Positions 1 to 11,582 are shown, counted from the first letter of the stretch. The stretch: DNA of 64,000 nucleotides from Stictocephala bisonia (GCA_035578905.1 JAQJVL010000084.1:1958015-2022014), one strand, 5' to 3'. Program-made: numbers and translations. Notes: generated by a model from the letters alone, not told the origin.

Positions 1-302
1 AAATTAATCATCATCAGTTAGACAAAAACTAATAAAATGGACACTTTCGAAATAGGCTAAGTATTATCATCGACTGTTCATTCTAATATATTTTATATAT
101 AGTATAATAATATATTAGTATATTATAATTTATATATTAGCAACACAAGAACAGTGATTGAACTACTATAAATAAATTGACATATGTTATAACTTTATTT
201 GTAACCGTTTATCTACTAATATTTGCAGTCAAAAGTCTCTGGTCAAGTTTCACGAGCACAGCGAGTTTCGGTGTTGGCACATCAAGTAGGGGTGTCTCCT
301 AG
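1..302 (+). mobile_element. Helitron 3' part, diverged, cut by window start
   Basis: The stretch near 30-110 (GGACACTTTCGAAATAGGC) matches the interior of the Helitron copies at 60.4-60.9 and 61.6-62.2 kb. The end, GGGGTGTCTCCTAG at 289-302, matches their 3' end and finishes in CTAG followed by T, the expected Helitron 3' terminus and insertion preference. The terminal hairpin is degraded (GGCACATCAAG instead of GCATGC-GAA-GCATGC), so this is an old copy. Its 5' end lies before the window. Confidence 0.6.
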
Positions 303-1476
303 TTATTTGTTGGTTATTAAATTGAAACAGCTATTTTTATTTGTGTTGATTTATTGTACTTCTTTTCAGATTAAGATTGATAATTGATTAATTAAAAGCT
401 TGGTATTTAACACTTTGGTTTTTTTTTTATATATACGGTATTTAGTTGAACATGAACAACTTCTCAGCATATCAATGAACGTTTCATTTGAGTAAGGGTA
501 TATTATTTATTTAAATTATGTCGATTAGTGTAGTAAATAATTGTTGTATTTAACAAAAGCTCGTTATCTTTTATATTTCAAAACTTTGATGCTTTTTAAT
601 GTGTCACAATAAATATTTGCATACAGTAGAAAAGTTGATTTCTAATGATGATCAGGATGTATAATCATGATCTTTTACTTGAATACTGAACAAGTATCAA
701 AAAAACCGGAAGATGAAATTTGGCATGCCTGCTACAGGACCAACATGAGTTATTATAATAATTAATACCTTGTAAATACTTATTCACTCTATCATATATT
801 TATTTCAGATAACATAGTAAAGTATACATATTTGGTTAGTCATAAATTGTTTCGTTTTTATTTTGTTCCTATTATTGTATTATATAGCTATACTGTTAGG
901 TTTAGGATAACATTAAATTTAGAGTTAAGGTTTAAGCTATTTATGTTTTTATATTAGTGTTTATATTTTGAAGAATTGGGATTTTTTATTTTAAATTAAT
1001 ATTATTTGCTCATGCGCATATTAAGATTTATTTGAAAAGAAGGAACCCCTTAAATAATAGGCATTGCCTTAGGAGGTCCTAGTATTTTCTTGAAATATGT
1101 AATTTATGAAAGGTTTTGTTCTAGTAGTATAAGTTTTATTTTGTTAACAGAGAATTAAGAAGAAACCTTTTTAAGTTTAAATGTAATTATATGTATTTTA
1201 TGTATATATTTCGAGAAAATAAATATATTCTTATCTTATCTTCTCATCTTATTTGTGAAATAATAAGTTAGGTTCAAATATATTTTAAAGCAATTAACAA
1301 TTTTACGAATCAGGATATAATATGAACTACATATTTTGAATCTGTAGCACTTGGGAAATTTAAAACCCTTCAAACTTCCTATTTATTAAAATGGTTGGAA
1401 ATAGTCTCTTACCACGTTTTGAAGTTTCAGTGATTCATCTTTTAATTACTGTAAACAAGATTTTATTTTGTTACAG
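303..1476. other. AT-rich intronic or upstream sequence, no gene seen
   Basis: Homopolymer runs and short frames only. I found no further TPR-coding exon between the Helitron end and the splice acceptor at 1471-1476. It is presumably intron of the TMTC-like gene, since the first visible exon starts in mid-codon. Confidence 0.5.
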
Positions 1477-1562
1477 AGGTAATCTGCTGAGTCGTCAGCA
1501 CAAACCTGAGGAGGCTGTCACCAGCTACGAAATGGCGATTCACTTTCGTCCGTCACTGGCAG
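1477..1562 (+). CDS. TMTC1/2-like protein, first visible exon (TPR)
   Basis: The exon is bounded by acceptor TTTTGTTACAG (ends 1476) and donor CAG|GTCAGA (1563). It begins on the third base of a codon and ends on the first base of the next, which completes as GTG (Val) with the exon at 5095. It reads GNLLSRQHKPEEAV...YEMAIHFRPSLA, one tetratricopeptide helix pair with the typical small residue at position 8 and the closing proline. TMTC proteins are multi-pass ER membrane O-mannosyltransferases with lumenal C-terminal TPRs. The first part of the protein must lie upstream of the window. Assignment to TMTC rests on the whole exon chain rather than on this exon alone. Confidence 0.75.
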
Positions 1563-1598
1563 GTCAGAGCTTATTGAGTAACACTATCAACAGTGTAT

Positions 1599-2097
1599 AC
1601 ACCCATACACGTAGAGTAGTACTGACCCACCCGCCCACCCATAAACGTACAGATGGTATTGACCTACCCGTCCACCCATACACGTACAGTGGGTATTAAT
1701 CCATCCGCCCACCCATACACGCGCAGTGGTATTGACCCACCCACCCACCCATACACGTACAGTGGTATTGACCCACCCGCCCACCCATAAACGTAAAGTG
1801 GTATTGACCCACCCGCCCACCCATAAACGTACAGTGGTATTGACCCACCCGCCCACCCATACACGTAAGGTGGTATTGACCCACCCGGCAACCCATACAC
1901 GTACAGTGGTATTGGCCTAACCACCATCCCCTACACGTGTAGTGGTATTGACCCACCCACCCACCCATACACGTACAGTGATATTGACCCACCAACTCAC
2001 CATTACACGTACAGTGGTATTGAACCACCCGCCCACCCATACACGTACAGTGAGTATTGACCCACCCGCCCACCCATACACGTACAGTGGGGTCAAT
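1599..2097. repeat. 36-bp G/C-rich minisatellite, about 14 units, C-rich strand shown
   Basis: Units of about 36 bp follow the pattern ACGTACAGTGGTATTGACC + CACCCGCCCACCCATAC. The period is a multiple of three, so several frames stay open by chance and give repetitive translations in both strands. The complementary strand carries four runs of at least three G separated by single bases, a classic G-quadruplex pattern. The array starts 36 bp after the donor of the first TMTC exon. The same unit recurs at 20.7 kb and 63.4-64.0 kb. Confidence 0.9.
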
Positions 2098-2245
2098 ACC
2101 GCCATCCTTGTTTCAGTGAGAGTGGGTGGGCGGGAGGGCCGTCATCCTTGTTTCAGTGAGGGTGGGAGGATCGTCATCTTTGTTTTAGTGAGGGTGGGTG
2201 TGTGGGAGGGCCGTCATCCTTGTTTCAGTGAGGGTAGGTGCGTAC
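2098..2245. repeat. Short second G-rich tandem repeat next to the minisatellite
   Basis: Three to four imperfect copies of CATCCTTGTTTCAGTGAG followed by GGGTGGGCGGGAGGGCC-type sequence. It abuts the 36-bp array but has a different unit, and the G-rich strand is reversed relative to that array. Confidence 0.7.
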
Positions 2246-2559
2246 CTCTTATAGCAGTGCACAAATAATCGAAATACATTTCACGAACGTAATCCACGTA
2301 CGTCAGATGGGGAGACCGCTAACAGTTGTAAGTCTAGGTAGAAAGAGTAGACAGGTCATTTAGTCGAATGATCATTTAGAATAATTTGGTTGGTTATTGC
2401 AAAGGTAAGCTAAGAATTGGATAGTATAAATGTTCTGTTACTTTAAAAGTTAGTGTCAACATCGGTTATATGCCGGCGAAATCTAAACTTTTTCCTATAA
2501 ACTTGGGGCGTAATAAAATGATGATACTTAGTTAGAAGACCATCTACCTAGACCCTGTA

Positions 2560-2690
2560 CCACTGTACGTTTATGGGAGGGTGGGTGGGCTAAATTTACC
2601 TATAGAGGGATTTGCCTCCTGGGATTTGAACCTGCGACTCCCTGCATTGAAATCAGGAGTGCTAACCATTGGCTGTGTGCAATTGATAAT
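2560..2690 (-). mobile_element. tRNA-derived SINE with minisatellite-like tail
   Basis: On the minus strand an A-box-like GCCAATGGTTAGC (2676-2662) is followed by a B box GGTTCAAATCCC (2632-2621), the spacing of a pol III tRNA promoter. The body aligns with the SINE at 62.25-62.35 kb (shared TTAGCACT, CAATGCAG, GGTTCAAATCCCA). Downstream on the minus strand it runs into CCCACCCACCC then CATAAACGTACAGTGGTA, which is one unit of the 36-bp minisatellite. The cloverleaf is degenerate, so it is not a functional tRNA. Confidence 0.6.
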
Positions 2691-3528
2691 CGTGCATTAC
2701 TATTATCAAAATGTAAATCAAACCTAAAAAGTGCTTAATTTAATGTTTTTTGTTATTCTCGTACGTAATGTACTTGTAACAAGTTGAACCTAATTTTACA
2801 CGATGTTTTACAATTGGTAAAGCATTTTAATTACATTTAAATCTTAAACTGGGACTAACTGTATTATAGTTAGGTTCTTGCATAGCTATCAAATGGTAGT
2901 ATATTAGTTTATATTTATATTACAATATAAAATAATTAATAATTACAAGATACAATTAAAAAAAATCAAAAGCGACATCGTACAAAATACACAATGGAGA
3001 TGAAATGTATATGATTAGTTTAAAACATTCAATGTGCAATTTTGTAAAATTGTACCTTCCACAAAAAACTAGTCTTACAATCATCTTTAACTACTCAATC
3101 ATATGTCAAATCAAAAATATCTTAGGCCTCACCCCACGTAGTCCATCAATATGGAACAGGTAACGACTTAAAAGATCTGACTTAAAGAAGCTGATTAATA
3201 GGAAATGAAATAAATCACAGCGTCATCCTAATGATACATCTTATAGGATTGGAAATGGTCCATTATACTCGTACATCTTCCTTAGATGATTTATTTAGAA
3301 ACACATGTTCGTTAATCTTAGGACCCACCCCAACTAGTTGATACAAATAAGACGGACATTTCATAAGTTGGACATAAGGTGGACAATCCCTTAACTCATA
3401 TTGGATATGAACCCAAGAACTATCTTACGTTTTGAACACGCTTACTACCTAACATATATCTACTGTAAGCAACTCATATATTCATGGACGTATTATTTGT
3501 TCATTATCGTACATATTTAAATCACTTG

Positions 3529-3568
3529 TACCATTGAAGAGATGGTTACAACCATCTCTTCAATGGTA
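3529..3568. repeat. 40-bp near-perfect hairpin
   Basis: Two 19-bp arms (3529-3547 and 3550-3568) are perfect reverse complements with a 2-nt spacer. The arms start TACCATTGAAGAGATGG. It lies in the first visible TMTC intron. No surrounding transposon features were seen. Confidence 0.85.
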
Positions 3569-3849
3569 TCAACACCATACAGGTATAAAGTCAACTAACT
3601 ATTACAGTGTCAGGATTTCTTAATAAAATATATTAGATACATTATTAGTACTTGGGACCTATGGTATGTAAAAAAACCAAATAAAAAAATGAAGACGCCA
3701 GGAAAGCATTCACGAAAACAACTGCTATAATTAGTTCTGGAAACAGCATATATTTTGCTGTATGTTAAAACAGGCAACAAAATATCGAAACGATTCTAAT
3801 ATACATTGCACATTAATGTTTGATTAAAACCTTAACTAACTTGTTAAAA

Positions 3850-4800
3850 TGTCCTTCATAAGCCTGTCCGCGAATTTTATTCAACGATTGAAGTACTGGC
3901 CGGAAACTCAACACTTGGACTTTCCTCCTCAGTGCGAGTCAGAATAAGAAAAATAATTCATCAACGACTTTCATTATGTGAAATAGTTAAACTATATAAA
4001 CAAATTGGAAAATTATAAAATATTTCCTTACAGGAATTCATCTACTGCTCGGTAGTGTCAGAATATTTAATACTTGGAAAAGTGGCTTGAAGCAGTGTTT
4101 TTACTGTACACATAACTCTAATTATTATCTTCTGGAACATGAACACTCTTAAGATGTCGCTTAATGAGCCCCAAAAGCAAATACCATTTTAAGTCGCCTA
4201 TAAACATAGACATAATATACCTGAAGCTGGATTTACCGGGAGATCACAGATGTTAATACACAAATAATACATGGCAATTTTGCACAGAGGCAATTTACAT
4301 GATTTGGCTAGTTAAAACGTTCACCCACAGTAATACCCAGCAGCAAAGCAGATTCTGATGGTCTGATACCATCCACGCTGAACAATCTAAAGTGACGGGC
4401 ATTTGGGTAGAACAGTCTGATATTTGTCTTAGCTTCATTTAAATGTAGACAATTCGACTGAAAAGACTTCTTTAAATTGATGTAAGCCTCATTTATTATA
4501 ACTCCAAGAGCATTTATATCAGGGTTACAAAAAATGGCAGTAGTGTCATTCACATAACAAACTATATTATGATCAATGCTTAAAAGGTAAGTCGTTTAGG
4601 TACACGGAAAAGAGAAAAGCCCTAATATGGAGCCTTGAGGAACGTCGAAATGATTTGCGGTCAATTCCTATCAGGCGTCCACCATCAACCAAAGATACGG
4701 TCTACTTTCTACCTCATAAATATTAACTAAGCATTAGTCTTGAGATTTTCCGATAGAACAGGATTGAAGCTACTGATCTAACCCACCGGCAAGCTACATT
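3850..4800 (-). pseudogene. Degenerate LINE reverse transcriptase
   Basis: The relic is read on the minus strand from about 4800 downward. The block VPQGSILG near 4650-4630 (RT motif just before the active site) is followed by YVNDTT at about 4560-4540, where active elements have the catalytic YADD. Next comes a longer open piece (4553-4308) with the palm/thumb pattern LHLNEAKT and ALLLGITV. Further down, broken frames give CAKL, RVFMFQK and a degenerate LTLPS-like piece typical of the RT C-terminal region in Jockey/CR1-like LINEs. Stops and frame changes are frequent and one catalytic Asp is replaced by Asn, so it is dead. It sits antisense in a TMTC intron. The clade is uncertain. Confidence 0.7.
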
Positions 4801-5094
4801 ATCAAATATTCAACTTATCCAGCAATGTGTATCCTAACAAATCTAAAGCGTTGGAAATATCCACAGAATTTTCAATAATTATAAAAAATCATACGTCAAC
4901 AAATAATTTTTGAAAAATATCTATTTTATATTGTGAATTAGTTGTACATTTACTAAGGTTATAATTAAAACTAAGGAAACATTTTAGAAATCAATAAAAT
5001 ACATAAAAACCTCAAAATAAGGTTACGATTTAAAAATAAATTAATTATTTTTTAACTGTCAACATCCTAACTAACCAACCTGTCTGGTGTTCAG

Positions 5095-5306
5095 TGGCAC
5101 ATGTGAACTTGGGACAGGAGCTTGAGTCTCTAGAGCGTTATCCCGAAGCGGAAGTGGTGTATCGGAAATGCTCTCTCTTGGACGTGTCTGGTCTTAAGGA
5201 TGCCAGAAACCACGAAGACGCAAGGACAGCGTGTATAAAAGCCCTAAGTAGATTATGTGCGAGTCATGCTTGCCAACCTGAGACTAAGAAGTTAATGAAG
5301 GAGAAG
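5095..5306 (+). CDS. TMTC1/2-like protein, second visible exon (TPR)
   Basis: Acceptor GGTGTTCAG ends at 5094; donor GAGAAG|GTGAGA begins at 5307. The first two bases complete a Val codon begun in the previous exon, and the exon ends in phase 0. It encodes AHVNLGQELESLERYPEAE, a clear TPR, then YRKCSLLDVSGLKD, the position where TMTC1/TMTC2 proteins carry the family signature (K/C)...GLKDP preceding the next TPR block. The tail CASHACQPETKKLMKEK is less TPR-like and the usual following TPR appears shortened. Reading continues intelligibly into the exon at 6706. Confidence 0.8.
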
Positions 5307-6705
5307 GTGAGAGGTTGTCCTTATATTGTAATAGTGGTGTACTTGAAGTGTTTAAGTAACTAAAAAGTAGGCTATATGTGAATATTACGGACCGTTTGTA
5401 GTTTTAATAGTATGGAATGCTATATTACTATGTTCTTACTTGTGACTTATTTATGTATAGTATGATTTACAGCCGGGTAATTATGAAAATACAAAATTTT
5501 TTTAATTTTTCCTCAACTATCCAATATTAACACCATGATCGCGAAACCATCAATTCCCCATCAGAAATAAAAAAATGTTGGCAAAAAAAATAATAAAATA
5601 AAGAATTGAATAAACTAATTAAAACAAAACCTATGTTAGTTTATGTATCTTTTTCTCCCAAATACAAGTATGAAATTTAATTCTTCATAGGTAAAATAAT
5701 ATGAGATAATATAATAATAGTTAAGTTGGATTAGTTTACGTTCGTGATAAGTTACCTAGTATTAACAGATCAAATGTGTCTACCAAAATTGTAACGGTCC
5801 TTAACTAACCTAACTTATTTAACTTAATTTAAACTGAACTATCCTAATCTAATCTATCTTTTTTGTTAAATATTTATATATTTATAGTTACGAGTGGGTT
5901 TTTGACGTATTTTAGTGTAACATTTTGTCGTTGTTTTTTTCCAAACGTTGGTATTTCCGGGAAAAACTCTTATGAGTTCGTGCTCGTTGGGTTGTGTCCC
6001 TTTAAAAAATGTTAACAATTGGGGGAGGTACTGTAATCTATTTTTAGCAACAGCTGTTTTATAGTTTTATTTAAAAGTTCATACATGATTTTGTAGCTGC
6101 ATTGTATTATGTAGTAAGTACTTTGTAGAGTTAATTCAACCGTATAAATTATACTGTTAAGCGTGCCCCCATCTACTTCAAACTGCAGTCATAGAACTTT
6201 ACACAACCATTAAAGAGCTTTTAATAAACTAATTACACACGACTGGCTTAACGAGACTAACACAATTAAAAGGTTTTATAAAACAATCACATCAATGCAC
6301 ATACATGAACTGTTGTATAATATACATTTTATTTTTATCTCCTTTTTAAAAAAGTATATTCATTTTTATAGAACTTGCCAAATAAATGACTGTCTTTCAC
6401 CTGTAATTTGCTTAGGCTTATCTAAAATAAATGAAAAATAGATAATCTGTGAATGGTTAAAAAAGACAAATGGTTAAAAGTATTTTGTTTAAACTTAAAA
6501 TCAAAGTACATATTTCAAATATCTGACCAGGATGATAGGGCTATTTTTCCCCCTAATGAATTTACCAATGATACCTTGTTTTAAAACAATTTTAAAAACA
6601 CAGTAATTACAAGAAAATGTGATTTAGGAATCATGTTTCCATACCATTTTTATTACAAGTCGTATTCACAATATAAAGTAGTATTAAAAATAGTATGTTT
6701 TTTAG
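5307..6705. other. TMTC intron, AT-rich, no further exon found
   Basis: Searched for the one or two TPRs that TMTC homologues carry here. No plausible phase-0 exon flanked by AG and GT was seen. No transposon signature was recognised either. Confidence 0.5.
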
Positions 6706-6807
6706 GCGAAAGTTGCCAGCATCCTGCACAATCATCGACCGAGTGATGTCCCCACTCCTCTGGACATTGGACTGCACATTCGATACTCCAGTACTGTTAC
6801 AAGAAAT
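6706..6807 (+). CDS. TMTC1/2-like protein, third visible exon
   Basis: A 102-bp exon (34 codons, phase 0 at both ends) lies between acceptor GTTTTTTAG and donor AAT|GTACGT. It encodes AKVASILHNHRPSDVPTPLD followed by HIRYSSTVTRN. The last part aligns with the helix that in related TMTC1-type proteins reads roughly SYGxxLARN before the next repeat. The first half resembles no canonical TPR. Codon use and splice signals support a real exon. The TPR content here is lower than usual for the family. Confidence 0.65.
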
Positions 6808-6993
6808 GTACGTTACTCAAAGTATATATTTGGAATGAATAGTGTATAAGAGGTACATATATAACAGATTTACATGTTTACTTATAAGGGAAACCACTGT
6901 TTGTTTAATGTTGTTTTTAATGTAAAGAACTAAATCCTATGCAGCTGGTCTATAGTTATGTTAGTACTTACAGTATTTTTCTTCTTTTTTCAG

Positions 6994-7078
6994 AAAACCA
7001 GGATATCGGAAGCTGAAGATGTCTTACTGCGTGCGATTAAAGAGGCTCCTGATGATCCAGTCCCCTACGTTAACTATG
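6994..7078 (+). CDS. TMTC1/2-like protein, fourth visible exon (TPR)
   Basis: The acceptor is a polypyrimidine tract ending TTTTTTCAG at 6993; the donor is G|GTACGT at 7079. It starts in phase 0 and ends with one base of a Gly codon completed by the exon at 12484. It encodes KTRISEAEDVLLRAIKEAP and PVPYVNYG, a TPR helix A/B junction with EAE and AI..P in register. The next intron (7079-12483) is 5.4 kb and loaded with transposon relics. Confidence 0.8.
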
Positions 7079-7254
7079 GTACGTAGGCTAACATATAAAA
7101 TTTCATTTCCTTTTTTTCAACTATCAATAATGGGTTCGTCTGTAATGTACCGTGATAAGCACGAATTTTAAAAAGTGAAATTAATGCCAAGATAAAAATT
7201 TTAAGTTCCTTATGAAAATGATTTATGTTCCTGTATAAGATATATTTTTAGGAT

Positions 7255-8165
7255 GGGAAAATGCTTGATGCACCGTCAGGCCCCTTATGTGTCAGGCACC
7301 TAGTGTGTGGGACTTCACCCACTAAAAACCCCATCGGTCAGGCAGAATTCCCTCTTGGAACCGCTTGCCGCATTACTACAAGAGGGTGCCTACGTTAACT
7401 CTCACTGGGTTACTACTGCAGTTTTTCGACCATGACTAGTAATGCCGGTGCCACTTTAAGTTTCTTCACTCTTATTTTACTTCAGCACCCTACGTAAGCA
7501 TCTGCGTAAACGGCTACGCTATTCCAGACCACTCGGATGAGAATCATATGGGCGAGAGAGGACTGACGACTGCTTCCAACTCTCTTCTTCTGCCTCCCAC
7601 TCCTGCACTGGAAGAAGGTGAGTAGGAGTCGTCTTCTTAGAGTCTCCGTAACTATCGACCTTTCCAATTTTATAACCGTAACTATAACTCCAAGCTCGCG
7701 ACCTTTCCAATTTTCTCTAGGTAAGCCTGGAAGAAGCCGTGGCCGGTGAGGAACTGGGTTAAGTAATAATGTACTTCCCCAGATTTCCTCTCCACCATTC
7801 TCGCAGGTTCATGATCAGCCGTGCGGTCCATCTGCCTCTTGTCTCGTTTCACCTTTCCTGCCAACCACTCATGTTGCGTTCTTGGGCTTCGGTGCGGTTC
7901 AATGCACCACCCCTATCGAAAATACTGTACATTTCCTTTCATAAGCAAGTAAGTCAATGAGTGTCACCCCTGCAACCACGAGGACGGCAGGCTCCGACAC
8001 TGTTCTGTATTCGGACGCAATTCATAGCGCATACCTTCTCCGTATTGCTCTTGCCGCAGTACGTCAGTCCATATTTCACAGCCGTACAATATGACGGGCT
8101 GCGTAACAGACATGAACAACCGACGCTTGCTTGCGACAGGGACCGACATTAGCCTGCTCAGAGAG
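7255..8165 (-). pseudogene. R1-like LINE ORF2 C-terminal relic and 3' UTR
   Basis: Read on the minus strand from 8165: SVPVASKRRLFMSVTQP and VILYGCEIWTD match the region after the RT palm in R1-type elements. A frame change then gives the TVSEPAVLVVAG-type segment, followed by WNETRGRWTARLI and, near 7790-7700, YLTQFLTGHGFFQAYL, the hallmark C-terminal block that precedes the CCHC-like zinc motif in R1-type ORF2. The zinc-binding cysteines are not recognisable. Frames shift at least three times. The GC-richer composition differs sharply from the surrounding intron. Below about 7480 only a 3'-UTR-like region remains. It lies antisense to the TMTC gene. Confidence 0.75.
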
Positions 8166-10503
8166 GCGGTTATTCTTATTAATATTGTATAAGATATTAG
8201 AAAGGTAGTAAGAGTTGTAGTAGAACATTTTCTAGTTATTTGTAAAGTATAAATATCAAAGTTGTGGGCGTAGCAGGTGTTGTGAGTACAGACAATTTAT
8301 GTGAAGAAACCATCACAATACATTTTAATTAAGCTCAGAGTAGTTTGTATGTGTAATTGTCTGAGAGTAAGAACTGAAGTCTATCTAAATAGATTTCTGA
8401 AATATTTGTTTATTTATTTTGTTTTTTTTTTACAATTCAACAACACGTGATTTCACATAAATAATAAATTATGTGAAAATATGTTTGTATAACATTTTAT
8501 TTCATGCAAAATTAATCTGTTACATTTCTTACTTACATAACTAAAATATGTCATAACTACAAATTCATAAATTATTGGACAAATTCACCCATCTGCAAAT
8601 AGCAATTCGATCCTTCTACGTATGTTGTATCTCATGTTCTATATTAATAAATCACTTTATAGACCAGATCACTCTCATACACATTAGCACATCAATGCCA
8701 CACACACTTGTATGATTAAATCAACTGCAAGTATTAACAACACTACAAAAGTGTATAAATGTCAAATAAACGTAATGCTGTTATTAAAAGTTACTTTTTC
8801 AACTCAGAAAAATTATCTTTCACTAATCTATTTTTGTAATAGAAGGAGTTTTTAAAATCGATACATTCATTGTAAAATAGATAGTGAAGGACTAAACAAT
8901 TCAAAAGAACTCTAGACTTTTGACCTAAACTAAAAGTAAAGAAGTGTTTTAACTGTGGGATGAGTTTACCTTTATTCAATTAGATTAGAAAATGTTTGTA
9001 TTATTAATATGTTAAATACTCTATATTATTTCATGGCCACAAATGGGACTTTATCACAGTATTACTGATTTTGTGGGTTTAATCTCTCTGAATATTCCGA
9101 GCGGAAGTTGGCTGAAACACAGTTAATGTCTCAAATATGAAAATAAAAAACACATAAAGATAGTAATTAAAAATGTAATAAGATATTTCCTTTTTGACAA
9201 TGAGTATTAAATGAAAATGTGATAGATTAGTACATACTGACAAAAGAAAATAAAGCGAAAAGTGGTGTCATAAGACGGAAAACCCAAACTCTCATAACTA
9301 CATTTACAGTTATCACTGGTCCCTGTATTAACTGTCGATGTACGAGTAGTTATCAGTGGGTGGGTGTTTTGGGTATAGGTTATAGTAAATATATAGGTCA
9401 TACAATGTAGGTCTGTGAGAAAATTGACTGATGCATAATGGAAAACTAATACAAATATCCTTTATGACAGCATTTAAAGCTCCAATACATTTTAATATAA
9501 AATCATAACATTAGTTGAGTACTAGAATACATTTTTATGTTAAAACTGCAGTAACCAAAGTGGCATTATGACATAATGATTATATCCAAATACTTAAAGA
9601 TTAAAATTATAATATATATGTAATAATATAGACCCACTTACTAGTTGATGCAATTTTTATTTTTGAATCTCCTAAAATGAGAAAATATGTCTCCTAAACA
9701 AATAGGGGATAAAAAGTAAGCACATTTATTACTATTTTCGTAAGCAGGTGGTTTGTTGGTATAATGTAAGCTGATATCTCTTTGAAATAATTTATACCTT
9801 TGACACACGCTGGTGAACACACCAAACTTCAACACCGTGACTGTTGTAAAACAAAGGCTCGAGCCCTGACTGAACATTGAACGCAGTCTAATGCTATAAA
9901 CACAGGGAACCCACCCATTAGTCATTTGTCTCTAGTTAATGAGCTTTTGTGTTATTTCCCCCCTCTCCGCGACAATCCCCTTTACTAACGGTGACACGCT
10001 GAGCCCCCATTCTTCTTGTTTCACTTTTGTAATTAATTTTCATACCCCAAACTGTTTGTCATAACTGCGGTCTTTTGTTTTCCCTACGCAGTGACAGCTG
10101 TTTTGCCTCATGGAGCAAACCAGCTTCTTTTCACAAGTCCTTTTGTGGGTAGATTCTATTTCCATAATTAATTCACATCATACAAAATATTTAATACAGG
10201 TTTTTATGAAAAAGTAGACACACACAACATAGTTATGTTTTAATAATTTAAAATTATATTTAATGAACACGTTACAATAATAAACAAGAGGTTTGTTACT
10301 AAAACTAATTTTAAGTTTCATCTATCCTTGATTGGAAGAAAATATACAAATGACAGCTATGTATTTTAGTTGATTGTTTTAAATCATAACACACAATGTT
10401 GTAGATAATCATTATGGAAAAGATTATTACATTAAAATAATCAAATAAGCTTTTAAATGTTTTAGAACATTCATAACCAAAGCAATTACAACTCCTTATT
10501 CTA
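8166..10503. other. AT-rich TMTC intron, nothing identified
   Basis: Short frames of up to about 94 codons at 8.8, 9.3 and 9.7 kb have no recognisable motif and AT-driven composition. A slightly GC-richer patch lies at 9930-10140 without an interpretable product. Confidence 0.5.
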
Positions 10504-11292
10504 GAGATGGTGCAACTTGGTATATGAGGCTATTTTTGAACAATGCAAGCGTGCAATAACAATGAAATTAACAATTGAAGCTAAGAATCCATATTATTTT
10601 ACTAATATCTCATTGCTGTACCGAGAGCACCCGTAATCACTTTGGTTAGCCTTCAATAGGGTTTGGTGGTTTGGTGCACAATCGAACTCATTGTTTGTAT
10701 TGAGGGGTCAGCAGAGACTGTCAGCCATGTTGGTTTTAATTCCATAAGAACAATGTTATTTTCGAATCCATTTTTTATCGTTATTTAATGACAAAAATTT
10801 TTATATGAGGTGTCATTTCAAACGTTATCATATTGCACATTTTGTTTGTTTTGAATATAAAAAAGGTGAAATTAAAAACTTCAAACAAAGTGTGTTTTAT
10901 ATTTTTTTCTTTAAAACCAATGAGAAATTCGCTAAGCAGTTCCCTTATTGATCAAATTAAATTTTTTGGAAAAAAGTCCGTTAAATAGTAACTGTTCAAT
11001 TTGCATACGCGTGATCATATGTCCGGTAAAAAATTCTTATGGTATTAAAACCAACAAGGCTGACGGTATCTTCAGACTCCTCAATACAACAAATTCAATT
11101 GGGCACTAAACCACCAAACCCTATGTAAGGCTAACCAAGGTAATCAATCACCTGGTAAACCAGGTGCTATTGGTACAGCAATGGGACATTAATAAAAACA
11201 TGTTGGGTTCTTAGCTCCAATTGTTATTTTTATTGTTATTGCACGCTTGCATTGTTCGAAAATAGCCTCGTCTACTAAGTTGCACCATCCTC
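10504..11292. mobile_element. Foldback-type element with about 250-bp inverted arms
   Basis: The left arm (10504-10751) and right arm (11033-11292) are reverse complements with scattered mismatches and small indels. Shared blocks include GATGGTGCAACTT at the outer ends, GAACAATGCAAGCGTGC, CATTGCTGTACC and AGGGTTTGGTGGTTT. The 281-bp centre is AT-rich without coding capacity. Long arms and no transposase suggest a non-autonomous foldback or TIR element. I could not define a clean target-site duplication. Confidence 0.8.
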
Positions 11293-11487
11293 AGCTCTCT
11301 CATTGCTATGGTGTATGGTCACATAGGCTCTGATTGGCTGGTATCGGATTACTAATTATGTACCTTACTTTCGCCATATGGGGAAATAATTAATTTGAAA
11401 CCCTTTCTTAGTACACATCTAGTTGTTAATTTCAAATGGAGTTGATATTGGCATTCTTCGTTTTGTTTTAAATTTTTACAAAATAAC

Positions 11488-11582
11488 CAATAAAAACACT
11501 TTTTTTACAAGGCCTTTCGCCAGCAACTTAAAACATCATCAAGCAATACAAATTTGGCCTAGTGAAAAAAGTGTTTTTTATT
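11488..11582. repeat. Imperfect inverted repeat
   Basis: Arms of about 25 bp (AATAAAAACACTTTTTTTAC and its near complement ending GTGTTTTTTATT) flank TTTCGCC...CATCATC. The TTTCGCC/CATCATC pairing resembles the motif at 19.2 kb. It is probably a short element relic. Confidence 0.5.

Noticed and set aside
1391..1476. ATG at 1391 as the start of the TMTC-like protein
   Set aside because: The sequence before 1477 is intron ending in a good acceptor; the exon begins in mid-codon and the family needs a long N-terminal membrane region.
1587..2268. Open frames on both strands rich in Trp-Val-Gly-Gly or Thr-His-Pro-Pro repeats (also at 20.7 and 63.4 kb)
   Set aside because: They follow from a 36-bp repeat unit, a multiple of three, and exist in several frames at once. 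No start context or splice support.
5094..5363. Independent 89-codon gene starting with GTG
   Set aside because: The apparent start codon spans the splice acceptor, and codons after 5306 are intron read-through; it is a TMTC exon.
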